A DNA stretch of 64,000 nucleotides from Daedaleopsis sinensis (taxonomy: Eukaryota; Basidiomycota; Agaricomycetes; Polyporales; Polyporaceae). The stretch is taken from the NCBI GenBank assembly GCA_033807695.1, contig CM066307.1, positions 62,001 to 126,000 on the forward strand. Reading direction: 5' to 3'. Shown piece after piece: positions 10,944 to 21,481 of the stretch; within the stretch, counting starts at the first letter, position 1; each line of letters starts with the position of its first letter. The position numbers and the translations under genes were made by a program. The notes beneath the pieces were generated by a model. The model had not been told where the DNA came from. It saw only the letters and a program-made list of their open reading frames with translations, and ran no database searches.

Positions 10944-11819
10944 TCAACCGCTCACGGGCGGAAGACACTTTGTAATTGTCCACAGAAACACAACAAACCC
11001 AACAAGCATCCACGCTCCCGTCATGCATAGCGTAAACGCATGCATCACGTCCACCCTCTCCGTCCGCCCGAGCACCGCGACCCCGACAGCAGGCGCAAAG
11101 CAGCCGACGATTAAACTCACAAGCGTCGACAACACCTTGTGCTCTGGAGGCACCCCGTCTGCCTGGGCATGCCTCCAATTCGGAATAATTTTAGAGGCCA
11201 TCCGAGGAGACAGCCCTTCTGACGCGTCGGCCTCGGTATCCCATCCCACACCATCCTGCACGGAGACGGACGATCCAGCGGCGTTGGTGCCCGTCTTCTT
11301 AGGACATCCGGTCCCACGGCGACGAAACACGCTCCTCCTGTTCATAGGGTCTTCGACGACCTCGCACCCGCCCTCCACCTCCGCCGCAGACCTCCTCTCC
11401 ACTACCACAGCGACATCCCGCCGGGCTAACACCTTGCTCAGCGCACGCACACCTCCCCACACTACCTCCCGCGCGCCCATGATCATACCGACGAGTCCCG
11501 CGCCGCACAACGCCGCACGAATGCCCTCGGGCGTGCCGACGACGGCGACGTATCCGTCCCGCGCGAGGAGGAGCATGAGCCCCGTGAGCGCACAGACGGC
11601 GCTCGAAGCGAGCGCGAGGAGCGTGGACCGGAGCGCGGTGAGCAGGGTTGCGGAGAGGACGGGGATGAGCGAGAGCGGCCGGCGGTGTGCTGTCGCGCTG
11701 GGTCGGGACCGGTGGCCTGCGGGAACGCCGGACTCGAGGTCACGAAAGCTTGCGCCGGGGAGAGCTTGAGGGAAAGGACATTCATGTGCGTGTGCGGTGT
11801 CGCTCGAGACGGGTGTCAT
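10944..11819 (-). CDS. Four-helix membrane protein, array member D
   Basis: A 291-residue single-exon frame with an ATG at 11819. The polar head covers residues 1-48. Helices lie near 50-86 and 100-125. A much longer polar loop than in the other members follows (126-225, with RRSVFRRRG). The last helices are at about 229-250 and 259-283, and the third reads LIVGCFAPAVGVAVLG, closely like AAVGVAVL in member E and VGAVGCAVV in member A. The expanded helix 2-3 loop accounts for the greater length. It is on the same strand as its neighbours and, like them, has no obvious intron. Function is unknown. Confidence 0.72.
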   Translation of the reverse strand: MTPVSSDTAHAHECPFPQALPGASFRDLESGVPAGHRSRPSATAHRRPLSLIPVLSATLLTALRSTLLALASSAVCALTGLMLLLARDGYVAVVGTPEGIRAALCGAGLVGMIMGAREVVWGGVRALSKVLARRDVAVVVERRSAAEVEGGCEVVEDPMNRRSVFRRRGTGCPKKTGTNAAGSSVSVQDGVGWDTEADASEGLSPRMASKIIPNWRHAQADGVPPEHKVLSTLVSLIVGCFAPAVGVAVLGRTERVDVMHAFTLCMTGAWMLVGFVVFLWTITKCLPPVSG

Positions 11820-12357
11820 ATGGGCTTCAAGTTGTCGGAGAGAGGTGGAGTGTCGATGAGGAGAGCGTAGGCGGATATGCGGCTTGAATATTCAATATCG
11901 TAGATCTCGCGCGAGTATGTCGAGCGATGGGCCTGTCCGTCCGCTTGCTATATCTGATCTGTAGTTCCTAAGGCAGATCCAGTATTGTGACTGAGGAGAA
12001 TAATCACTGTACCATAGTACGCGCCGCCTATAACTGATCGTCCTTGCCTGTCAGTGGTCGTTACCCTGCACGGCTCAGGTATTTGTATTGTTGTCAAAAT
12101 CGGGGACTAAAAACCGTCGTTGTCGAGGAAGTATACCTAACTGTCAGGAGATCAACATGTCCACATTGGATTGTCAAGAGCACTCACCTTCGCGGGCGCC
12201 CTCGCTACATGGTGGCATCATTGAGACGGCCGTAGAGAACACGCACAGAATAGATAGTATACGTCTGTGACCACACAACAACATCGTGCACGTGAAGATC
12301 CACACACGCATACCCATTCAGCCACGGTCAACATGGCAACTGCTCTTCCGACGTGCA
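11820..12357. other. Intergenic, no gene seen
   Basis: Upstream region of member D and 3' side of member E. No recognisable feature. Confidence 0.4.
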
Positions 12358-13059
12358 TCAGACGGCTTCGGCCGTCCGGCGAAGACATCCCACATAGAAC
12401 ACACCCGCAAGCAAGGCGACGGGACCCGCCACCGCGGCCAAGCCTAAACAACCGGCCTTCACCGCCTGCACGACCACGACTGCGTCGCCGTCTGACAGCA
12501 CAGCGACCCCGACAGCCGCCACGAACGCGCTCGCCACCACGGTCCCGCAGACCTCGACCGCCAGGAAGGTCGCCATGGCCCTGTCTCGGTCTCTCCCAAT
12601 GCCATTGTCGATGCCACGGCCCGCCTCTTCCCTCGTCCGAGTTCGCAAGGTTGCGCAGGTATTGACGAGCCACGCCACCCCAAGGGCGACGCCGAAGAGC
12701 GCGCCATCGACGACGGCGCAGCCGCACGCGACGACCCGAGCGAACGCGGACGAAATGCCCGTGTACGTATACACTCTTGCGGTGGCGTCGGAGTCTGAGT
12801 CCGAGTCTGGTTGCAAATGTTGGATGATGCTGCTCCCGACGGGGACGAAGAGGAGCGCGAGGCCGAACGAGACGAGCATGCTCAGCGTCACGACGAGCGG
12901 GAGCGCGAAGAGAGCGAGGGAGCAGCGCGAGCAGTCAACGCGGGGTCGACGCATTGCTGGAGACCTGCTAGGGTAGGATTCGTCCAGCGCGATGTCCGAG
13001 TCGATGCGGGACGGGGTGCCAGCACCCCAGTCCTCGTAGAAGCGCGATGCTGCACTCAT
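12358..13059 (-). CDS. Four-helix membrane protein, array member E
   Basis: The first true ATG is at 13059 (MSAASRFYEDW); the frame extends four codons further only through a TTG. The product is 233 residues. The polar head covers residues 1-44. Helices lie near 46-78, 103-134, 161-188 and 194-224. An Asp/Ser run (DSDSDSD) sits between helices 1 and 2. The third helix carries ASAFVAAVGVAVL, the clearest match to members A and D. It is a single exon, on the same strand as the array. No known domain is seen. Upstream lies decayed, coding-like sequence and then a broken member at 14.7-15.4 kb. Confidence 0.72.
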   Translation of the reverse strand: MSAASRFYEDWGAGTPSRIDSDIALDESYPSRSPAMRRPRVDCSRCSLALFALPLVVTLSMLVSFGLALLFVPVGSSIIQHLQPDSDSDSDATARVYTYTGISSAFARVVACGCAVVDGALFGVALGVAWLVNTCATLRTRTREEAGRGIDNGIGRDRDRAMATFLAVEVCGTVVASAFVAAVGVAVLSDGDAVVVVQAVKAGCLGLAAVAGPVALLAGVFYVGCLRRTAEAV

Positions 13060-14741
13060 GCTGCGCGTCAAGCGAGTGGATGGAAGGTGTGAGGGGAGTG
13101 GAGGGTTCGGGGACTAAGAGTGTGCAGCTGTCCTTGGAGGCTGGCACTGGAAGTAAGGCGTCAGATTGATGAGAATGAGGCCAGATTCGCGCCTACAGCG
13201 TGATCTTAGCTATACGCGCTAGTAGCACTCACTTATGTGACCATTCCACCACGGGGGTTTTCACGTGTGTCAGATTCATACAGGTAGATCGCAAGAATAA
13301 TCCACGGCGCGGTGAGGCATGGAGAGGAGCGCATTCAACCGCGCGCAACATTCATACTCCCGCTGGCGCAAACGCGCCCATCACCTGCCCGACAGCACAG
13401 AACGCCCTATCGACAGTCTATGAGGCGAGCGCGGCGAGGACAAAAAAGGTCGGCGACCGCACAACCAACCTGTGCGAGTATGAGCGGCCTGTCGTGGACC
13501 GGGCGCAGGGCGGCATGGTAGTCGAGAATGGGGCTCCCGGGGACGACGGAGTAGAGCGAAGGAGCGAGAGCGAAAGGATTCACTTGTAGCCACGTAGGCT
13601 GTGACAGCTTCCAGGGGAGAACGCGAGGCCTCAAAGTGAAAGATGGTGTCAGCCTGGGTGGGGATCGCAGAGCATAGACGGATCGCTACCAGTGCAGGCG
13701 TCCCAGTGATCGTTGAGGCGTGGCTCTACATGGATTCAGTGACGGAGTACGTTGAACAACAGATGAAGGGGTGTTGCAGTGGTAGAGGTGCATGTCGATC
13801 GACGGAGGTTGTGAAGAATCTCTGTGAGGATGTGAGGAGGGAGTGTTGCGTTCACGTCTCGTGTGATGAGGAGTGAATGAGTACCATTCAACCGATAGGA
13901 GACGTGTGTTAGGGAGCGAGGGCTACACGCGAGCTGAGTGCTGTTTCGCAAATGTTAAGATGATATTTCAAGCTACAGCAACTAGTGAGATCTTACGTTC
14001 ATGTTCCTGTTCATGTTCGCCACAAAAGATGAACTATACACCCTACGCATGACTTCAAAAAGGTTGAACCCGCAGTTATGCCAGCGGTCTACCACCACGT
14101 CCTAGAGTTCGTTCGGCGGCCCTCAGACCAGATTGCCACGAGATTAGTACACACGCCAACAGAGCAGCATAGCCAGTTGAGCAGCAAAACGGCAAAGAAG
14201 AGCAGTTTCAGATAGACTTGTGTTGTGGAGCTGCAAGAGGACACCTTGAGAGAGAGAGACTGAGACTGCTGAGACTCTCAGTCTGAGAGTCACTGTCAGG
14301 CTTCAGCGCTTCAGCTCCTCCGAGAGAAAAATTGTCCCATCCTAGTCACGTGCTATGCGACATCCTGGCGCTCTGGAGGCGCCAGCGGACTTCCTTCTCC
14401 TCCGACCACTACTTAGTATTGGTCTCCTCCCTGCTTTGCAGGCCAGTCGTATTACATATCGTTGACATTCCTCGCGCCGACATCCGAATGATCTATTGGC
14501 TACTCGGATGTTTGGATATAACGAACCTCTGCCTGCAGCAGCAGCTAGGGTAATTCTCTGATCTGACCGCACCCCGGGTGCCAGACCGTGTTAGGTGAGT
14601 ACTGCGATATAACATATAGCCACGAAAGGAAATGCTAGGAACCTGGTTTGCAGATGATCCGCATGATTTTACAGTCTAGGGGAGTCACTCGCAGACCCCA
14701 CCCTAAGTAGGTTTGTTGTGCCGACCTTGCAAGAGTGTTTA
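13060..14741. other. Gene-poor spacer, possible eroded array copy
   Basis: No intact gene. On the minus strand around 13330-13640, interrupted frames are rich in Ala/Val/Leu (LILAQVGCAVADLF, then GQVMGAFAPAGV). This could be an eroded sixth array copy, but the resemblance is too weak to call. A short purine/pyrimidine repeat (GAGAGAGA, GACTGAGACT) lies near 14250-14285. Confidence 0.3.
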
Positions 14742-15408
14742 TCTTACACGCCACATATCGATCTTCCTCCGACCCACAACACAAGCCACTATGGCCGGGA
14801 CGAAAACAGCCGCAGATCCTACGCACCCCGCCGCGAGCGTAATACTCGCGCTCAATGCCTCACCGTCTCCTTCCCCCTCATTCCCGAGTGATTGTCCTAG
14901 GATCGCGATGGCCACCGCGCCCGCCAAGGTAGGCGCGAGCAGTGCGCCCACAAGTACCGCGCGCCAGAACCACTCCCTCCCGGCGCCGACCTCTTTCCTG
15001 CGCCGTCTCTGGCGGAGCCACGCGAGTGCAATCGCGCCGAGAAAGAGCGCGCCCGCGACCGGCGGCGGAACAGCGTTCCGGCGGTGCGGTGCGGAGGATT
15101 TCGGGCTGCAGACGTGGAGGATGCGGGCGCCGACAGCGAAGAGGAGGATTTAGATCGCGAAGGTGAGGATGAGCAGGAGTGCAAGGAGGGTGAGGATGCA
15201 GATGACGAGGTTAGCCTGCAGCGAGCTCGGCGAAAGCGCTGCGGAAGGTTTCTCCGCGGGGGCTCACGGGCGGCGCGAGTAGTCTCTGCTTTGTGAGGGA
15301 GGCAGCTGGTATGTCATTGGGAGGAGTCTGGAGAGGTGGGTAGTCGAACGATGGAACCGGTATACGCGCAGGGGAAGACCGGCCACCGTTACTAATAGAA
15401 TCAGACAT
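14742..15408 (-). pseudogene. Broken copy of the four-helix membrane protein family
   Basis: The start ATG at 15408 gives a polar head (MSDSISNGGRSS... to AFAELAAG) that stops near 15213. The hydrophobic part continues in another frame. LVICILTLLALLLILTFAI is followed directly by an in-frame TAA (15150-15152), then ILLFAVGARIL, AGALFLGAIALAWLRQRRR, VLVGALLAPTLAGAVAIAIL and a last helix ending near 14742. The head and four-helix pattern match the intact members. One frame change near 15235 and one stop make it a pseudogene. No plausible intron removes both. It is the most upstream recognisable member of the array. Confidence 0.65.
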
Positions 15409-15721
15409 CGAGGAAGGTTGTCTACGAGTATCAGTGGTAGAATTAGCTCCGGGAAGTCGACAACCTTACTCTTATACGATTGAGAGCACTTGTGCTGCTG
15501 AGTGACAGACCGAGTCTCATCCATGTCTCATCAACGTTTCATATGGGCCTCTCACAATTGTAGGAACGTGAGACGGACTAGGCTCTAGCAAGATCAGGGT
15601 GCGCGTGACACACTACTGATAGTAGTTGTCTAGGTTCTATGTACATAGTTTACAAGTAAGTTGCTGTCCTCCCGTGCACACCAAATATCTTAACGACTCG
15701 GAGCGCATGAGTCTCGGCCGT
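15409..15721. other. Intergenic, no gene seen
   Basis: Short spacer. Nothing recognisable. Confidence 0.4.
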
Positions 15722-16458
15722 TTAGCCTCGTTTCAACGCCTTCACGAGATTGCCAAATGCCCGAGACAACGGCGACGGTGCCAATGGCGTCGTCGGCGTT
15801 CTTGGCTTGGGGCCTTTGACCGCAACCCCCTCTTCGCATGACCTGAGCGCTGTCTCCTGCTCTTCCTCGACCGTCATCACTTGTGGGTGGGCAGGATTGA
15901 CGGCAATGACGAGACTCGGCATGTTCGGCGGGATGGGAAGCAGCGCTGACTCGAGCTCTTCGGCGCTCGAGGAGCCTTGCACCTCCGCAGTCCCGCGCCG
16001 CGAGGGCGTAGGGCTCTCTACAACGTCCCCACCAAGCACCGAGCGCACCCCTGATGGATTCTGCTCGTACGTGAACTTGGTTGCTTCAAGAACCACCACA
16101 ATCGTAAACCACTCTACACCGGGTCTCGATAAGCTCAGCTAGTACTCACGAGTAGCCGGGTACAAGCCATCGTCGGACGACGCTGGCGAGCTCCCGTCGC
16201 TGCTGCTGCTATCCGGCTCGGGATCCTCATAAATCGCATCACAGCTGACGCTGTTCGCCGATCCAGCGCGGGTCGACATCGTCCCTGCTTCGAAGAGCAC
16301 CGTGATGGGGCCTGCGCTTGGAAGCCTATGTGCTTTGCGCACGTCACGCCTATCCTCTGCAAATAATGCAATGTCAATATTAAAAAATATAAGTCGGGCC
16401 CCCACTCGCCTTTCCGCGGCGTGAGCGGGTCGCAAGTGGTGAGACTGTACTGGCTCAT
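15722..16458 (-). CDS. Unknown protein, three exons
   Basis: I assemble exons 16458-16410, 16356-16150 and 16113-15722, a continuous frame of 215 aa starting MSQYSLTTCDPLTPRK. Intron 1 needs a GC donor (GCGAGT) and ends TTTGCAG. Intron 2 (GTGAGT...GTGTAG) is only 36 nt, short even for this group. Residues 60-80 are Ser/Asp-rich (EDPEPDSSSSDGSS). A conserved-looking strand WFTIVVVLEATKFTY follows near residue 87. The C-terminal third is Pro/Thr-rich and ends in LVKALKRG. I recognise no domain and propose no function. The two unusual introns lower confidence in the exact model. Confidence 0.5.
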
Positions 16459-18066
16459 TGCTGCTTGGACGGAAGGTGAGGGGTGTCCTGTATACAAGGG
16501 GATCGGAGAGAAGAGGAAATGCCGTGTGAAGCAAACAGCTGGATCAGCGCTGTCGTATCTATACTAGTCTTCCCTCCCGCGAGATCCAGATGGTCACTGT
16601 GGTGTTGATGTTCTAGATGTAGAAGTTACCGACCACGCCACACTTATTGTCGTACCCTTCAAGCTCTCTCTTGACTGGGTCCGTATAAGATCTTCTGTGA
16701 GGGCTATAGTCTTCTGGGCACAAAGACTACAATAGAGACATGACATACGCACATAAAAGGATTAGTAAGGAAGCATTGGCTCTAGCGTTTGTACGGGCGG
16801 TGATATCACAAAGACGAAGCAGCCTGTGAGAAAAGAAAACTGGATGAGATGTGAACGACGCATCTGATAAAGATTAATTATCTTCTTGGCACGACTTCAA
16901 CAAGAGTATTTTGCTCATTGGGGTCCGAGTCGAACTTGTTACCGTTCTGCATCAACTCCAGCGATATGCAGTCAGTACAATATTGAGGAGCACCGGATAT
17001 GAGGTCGAAGGTCAGAAGGTATGAAGTCTCGACACATTTCACACTGCGCTCGAAGACGACTCAGCACACATGGTCATAAGGTGGACCCACAAATGTGTGA
17101 ACTTCAAGACTCACCGATTGAATCGGTTCGCCGGTGTTAGTCGCGGAGTACTAGGTAACGCTCAGTTCGATTGCCCATCCAGGTACGGCCGCGGTTGACC
17201 TTGCTTGATACTTCAAACGCCGATGGTGGCACCAGCCCAACTTGAAGCTTTGAAGAGCGACCATCGTAATCCAGTGTGAAGTTGGAGCCACAGGGTCCGT
17301 CTCATTGGAGAACGCAATCAGTTCAGAAGGCAACCCAAGTCAGTCTCTCGCCCTGAGCGTCGCACGCCGCGACAGTACTATGTACCGTGACTCAGTACTC
17401 TCTCCAGACGGGAGATGTCGGACCTTTTGTCCTGGGCGTCCCCGTACTACCAAGTAGGGTAATTTGGGCGCTTCAGAGATCCTTCAACCAACCTCTGACT
17501 TCTTCATGCCGCTGCTAATTCGATCTTCCTCTGGGGTACACACGATGATCTGCTCAAAGTGCGAAGCCTACTCCGTCCATGGTGAGCGCTAGCTACTCGA
17601 CGTGTGATTATATCTATATCTCATTGGACACAGTTCAATCTGTCGTTTGTTTATACTTGAAGCAGGTACAAGTTACCACACCCCGGCGGCGGGGAATGTG
17701 TATATACTACGGGAAGAACACATGAATAGGGCTGTTTGACTGTAGTCTTGACAGAAGACCCAGAGCTGAGCGCTGATATACTATGGGAGTAGAAATCACG
17801 CGAATTCTTTACAGTACATTTCAGTGCTCAAAAGGAACACGCGGTAAGGCGGATACCGGAAGTAATAAGTCGGTGGTTACATGCCCGCTTTCTACTTACT
17901 TGGTTAGCAATCTCCGTCGAGTCGGCACTGACACCTTCCAAGTTCCTGGTCACAGTTGCCGATCGCTCGTCCACCTTCATCTACTCGAGAGCTGCCACAC
18001 CCACCCCAAGTTCCTTGGCACGGTGCTAGGTGTAATTTATCGCACGATGACTATGGAGCCTCCATC
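16459..18066. other. Intergenic, no gene seen
   Basis: About 1.6 kb, AT-richer than the flanks, with many stops in all frames. No tRNA or repeat found. Confidence 0.4.
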
Positions 18067-18076
18067 ATATATATAG
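18067..18076 (+). promoter_or_regulatory. TATA-like element upstream of oxidoreductase pseudogene 3
   Basis: ATATATATAG lies about 100 bp before the ATG at 18171. The distance is the same as in the other copies. Confidence 0.4.
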
Positions 18077-18170
18077 CAACGCGTGCTCGCAGATGAGTAC
18101 TATCAGAGCCCCTCTCCCTGCGCACATCCGAATCATACAGCCTCTTTTCACACAGTTAAAAGTCACCCAA

Positions 18171-19377
18171 ATGCCGACTCAAAAGTCTCTCATCCTCCCT
18201 GTCAAGCAGGGCAATAAAAAAATCAGCGACACCGACATCCCTACGCCCGGTCCCCGGGATGTCCTTGTCAAGATCGTATCAACGGCGCTGAACCCCGTCG
18301 ACTGGAAGATCCAGACGTACGGCCTCTTTGCTACCGACTTCCCCTTCATCACTGGCACGGACGCATCCGGAATCGTCGAGGAGGTGGGTGCGGAGGTGTC
18401 CAATGTCGCGAAAGGCGACAAGATGTGAGTCCTCAGGCTCAGCGTCTGATGGCGTGCATGTGCAGACTGATGACGCACACACAAGCTTCTTCCAGGGCTG
18501 GATAGAAAATCCCAAGGCGACCTTCCAGTAGTACGCCATCGTCCCTGCTGAGTTCACAGCTAAGGGGAGTGTCACAGTCCATATCTGCGCACCGACACGA
18601 GATATTCACATAATACCTACCCCATGGCGTATCAGTGAAGATCCCCGAGAACATGGATCCGGAGGCCAAGTCCGTCGGCTTCCCCGCACCATGGGAGGCG
18701 GGCGGCGAGACCAAGTTCGCGGGCAAGCCCGCTTTCATCCTCGGAGGCTCCTCCTCGGTCGGGCAATACGGTGCGTCTCGACCACATGTATGTGATACAC
18801 TTCCAATGGCGTTGTACTCATCCACGTGTCCGCCCCCCACAGCGATCCAGCTCGCCAAGCTGAACAAGTTCTCCCCGATCATTACCACCGCATCGCTGCA
18901 TAACAAGGGCCTGCTCAAGTCGCTCGGTGCGACACACGTCCTCGACCGCTCCCTCGCCCCGGACGTGATCCTGTCAGAGATCCAAAAGATCACGGGGGGC
19001 ACCCCGATCGAGTATGTCTACGACGCGGTCTCGCTCGCAGACACACAGTCGATCGCGTACCAAACACTCGCACCCGGCGGTGCATTGCTCCTCGTCTTGC
19101 CCGACGCAATCCCGGAGAACCTCAAGGCGGACGTGGACGGGAAGAAGATCGTGAATGTTTCCGGGGGTGTGCACTTACCACAAAACCGGAAGATCGGCGT
19201 GGAGGTGCTCTGTAGGCTGACGGAGTGGCTCAAGAATGGGGTACTTGTGGTATGGCTGCCGTGTTATGTCTTCCACGACTCTGGTGAGACTGACGGTGCT
19301 TTGTGCAGCCGAACAGGGTCGAGGTCCTCCCGAACGGCCTCACGGGCATGCTGGAGGGGACGAATTCGGGGATGTAA
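18171..19377 (+). pseudogene. MDR-family oxidoreductase pseudogene, copy 3
   Basis: Exon 1 (18171-18424) is intact and begins MPTQKSLILPVKQGNKK. Exon 2 carries FQGWIENPKATFQ and then TAG at 18529-18531, where sister copies have CAG (Gln). The next donor has decayed (GGGGAGTG where a GT is needed). Exon 3 reads KIPEN joined directly to MDPEAKSVGFPAPWEAGGET, so 23 codons present in copy 1 have been lost in frame. Exon 4 is intact: IQLAKLNKFSPIITTASLHN, SLGATHVLDRS, LAPGGALLLVLP, RLTEWLKNGVLVV. After the last intron the tail PNRVEVLPNGLTGM runs into a short unrelated end with TAA at 19375-19377, instead of the usual ...HPQETA. These are three independent lesions plus a changed C-terminus. Confidence 0.8.
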
Positions 19378-19419
19378 CCTCTGTAATACCGCGATAGAGC
19401 AGCCGTAATCACTCTTATG

Positions 19420-19970
19420 TCTAGACTGATGCCGCGCACGATTTGTAGAGCTCGGAGAACGATTCCTGCGACCAGGCCGCGCCGATCACACTCAGGTTCG
19501 CGACCGCCGTCACTGTGCTCTGCCACTCGAACACCGACGCACAGGCGTAGGCACACGCCACCGGACTCCTAGCGCCATGGGAGGAGGGCGGCGAGACGGG
19601 CTTCGCGGGCAAGCCTATAGTCACTATAGGCTTGCCTCTGTGGGACAGTAAGGTACGTCGGCAATTGTCTTGCATACGCACGCACATAGCTAGAGTGCTC
19701 ACCAGTATCACCTTGTTCGCGGGACAGCAATCCAGCTCACAAGGCGGAGCAAGTTCACGCCGATCTTCACGACCGCCTCACCGGAAAACGCGTCGCCTTA
19801 GTGCTATGATGCACGTGTTCACCGCGCGCTCTCCACGTCTGAAGTTCTCCGCGCGTTGAACGAGATCATGGGTGCCAGCGGGGCCCCACTCGGAATTGTC
19901 TACGACGCGATCTCGCATGGGGGCACACAGCCTGAGGTTCTTGGATACGCCCTGGCACCCGGTACGGGCC
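19420..19970 (+). pseudogene. MDR-family oxidoreductase pseudogene, copy 4 (5'-truncated)
   Basis: It starts within exon 3 (SENDSCDQAAPITLRFATAV, VTVLCHSNTDAQA then a stop). It continues with PWEEGGETGFAGKP, an intron-like stretch, and an exon 4 remnant: IQLTRRSKFTPIFTTASPEN, a stop, STSEVLRALNEIMGASGAPL, IVYDAISHGGTQ and LAPG. It is closest to the intact gene at 54460-55801, which shares the GASGAPLxIVYDA and SHGGTQ stretches, not to copies 1 and 3. Frames change several times. It lies directly downstream of copy 3 on the same strand. Confidence 0.75.
19609..19635. repeat. 12-bp perfect fold-back inverted repeat inside pseudogene copy 4
   Basis: GCAAGCCTATAG, a 3-nt loop, then CTATAGGCTTGC. 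The left arm is the expected gene sequence (GGCAAGCCTATA...). The right arm replaces about 20 bp of the nucleotide-binding turn, after which homology resumes (TCTGTGGGACA). Confidence 0.8.
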
Positions 19971-20579
19971 TTGTAACAGCCAATACCGGAAACTTCGTAG
20001 GCCCCACAACTGCTACTACGAAGCACATTCAATAGACGAGCCCGGTCTTTCCCCAAGTTCACACTGTGGTCACCGTGTACCCGGAGCTGAACTGACGCCG
20101 CCATCATGATTACAGTGTTCCTCAGCCTGAACGCTGGCAGTGCCTGACACTTTACACCCTAGTGAGTCGCATATAATGTTCCGCTCGTCAATCTGTCATG
20201 TTCATTCGTGCAGGGCTGTGTCTTGACGAGTCTTCCCTTATAGTCCACTCTACTGCGTCGCAGGGCCTGCGGTAGTGAGGCGGTGGTATGAGCGCATCAG
20301 TTGGTACCTCTCAGCTAATCCTTCAGCCACGGCGGATCGCGCGACCGGATGGGATCCCGTCTTGCTCATTCATTGCTTGTAATAGCGCGAGTAATGTGCG
20401 CTCGGAGCGCACATTCACTCTTGCCTGATATCGTACATTGTGAGTGTTCACATACAGACAACTTCTAGGCGCACATTCGGTCACTCTTGTCCGGCCACGC
20501 AGCGACAAGGATATTCTAGGATGTTTCATGTGTCTAGGCAACGCTGCGCCTGCGGCGTCGACTGGACATCGGTGTGCTG
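19971..20579. other. Intergenic, no gene seen
   Basis: Upstream region of the DPBB gene at 20786. No further coding or repeat signal. Confidence 0.4.
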
Positions 20580-20587
20580 TATAAAAG
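20580..20587 (+). promoter_or_regulatory. TATA box upstream of the DPBB gene
   Basis: A canonical TATAAAAG about 200 bp before the ATG at 20786. It implies a 5' leader of roughly 170 bp if used. Confidence 0.45.
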
Positions 20588-20785
20588 GCACCCGTATTTG
20601 CAGTACCCTCTCGTCACACTTGTGGTAGCTCTCCCCACCGATCTAAACGTCAAACTCGCTCAGTGAGAGAACAGACCGCACTGACAGCCGGTACGTCCTG
20701 ATAACCACCAATCACTTCCGTTCCGCTTATGAATTCTCCAAGCCGTCAGATTTACGCCTCCGCACACATCACCGTACCTGTCACG

Positions 20786-21340
20786 ATGCGTCTCAGTTCA
20801 ACCCTTACCTCTCTTGCTTTGTTTGTCGTCGCCGGTGTCTCCGTCCCCGCTGCAGGTCAAGTCTTCACTGGTGGACAGTAAGCTCCACCCGTAAAAGCAC
20901 AAAGTTTCCGAGTCATGCTGACTGACTGGCGTACAGTGCAACCTTCTTCTATCAGAATGGTGCCGCTGGTGCATGTGGCTCAGTGAACTCAGACAGCTCA
21001 TCCATTGCTGCTCTTTGTGAGTGCCCAGTCAATTCGCCCGGCGTAGTATGATGTTTACCAATTGTCCTATGCAGCGATCGCGCGTTATGGCTCACCTGGT
21101 ACCCGGTCACCAAACTGTGGCAGAAGGATCAAGGTCACGAACACCGCCAACGGCAAGAGTGTCGAAGCCGTTGTTGCGGATGCCTGTCCTACGTGTGGCA
21201 GCGTGGATCTCGACCTTTCCATTGGGGCATTCCAGCTGATTGCTTCCCTCCAGACCGGCGAAGTTCCCAGTAAGTGGTCCTTCACGCAATAGATGTGGTA
21301 GCTGACGTGTGTCGTAGTCACCTGGGAATACCTCAGCTGA
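20786..21340 (+). CDS. Secreted RlpA-like double-psi beta-barrel protein 1
   Basis: Four exons (20786-20877, 20937-21016, 21075-21269, 21318-21340) give 129 aa. Residues 1-24 are a signal peptide (LTSLALFVVAGVSVPAAG). The mature part has the barwin/RlpA-type DPBB pattern: ATFFYQNGAAGACGSVNSDS near the start, then NCGRRIKVTN, VVADACPTCG, and DLDLSIGAFQLIA, ending ITWEYLS. At least four cysteines are placed for disulphides. The family includes plant-type expansin-like and cerato-platanin-adjacent secreted proteins. Most bind cell-wall glycans or lack a known activity, so no substrate is claimed. Intron positions and phases are identical to those of the paralog at 58348-58906. A canonical TATAAAAG lies upstream. 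Confidence 0.88.
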
Positions 21341-21481
21341 AGGTTATGTAGTACATCCTGATTCGCAGATAGTACTGGCATACTATTAGTACATATGGAA
21401 GCCCAGAACAGTATGACCGAGAATGGGTGGACATCCTTAGGACGCCTCAGGCCTCAGGGTCCGAGTCCCGGTAAAACGTAA

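Noticed and set aside
13330..13640. Possible sixth degraded array copy on the minus strand
   Set aside because: Hydrophobic fragments (QVGCAVADLF, GAFAPAGV) appear only after several frame changes. Composition alone could give them.
21440..21480. tRNA-like GGTCCGAGTCCCGG
   Set aside because: No acceptor stem or A-box; it lies in the spacer beside the F-box gene end. A similar motif near 53195 was rejected for the same reason.
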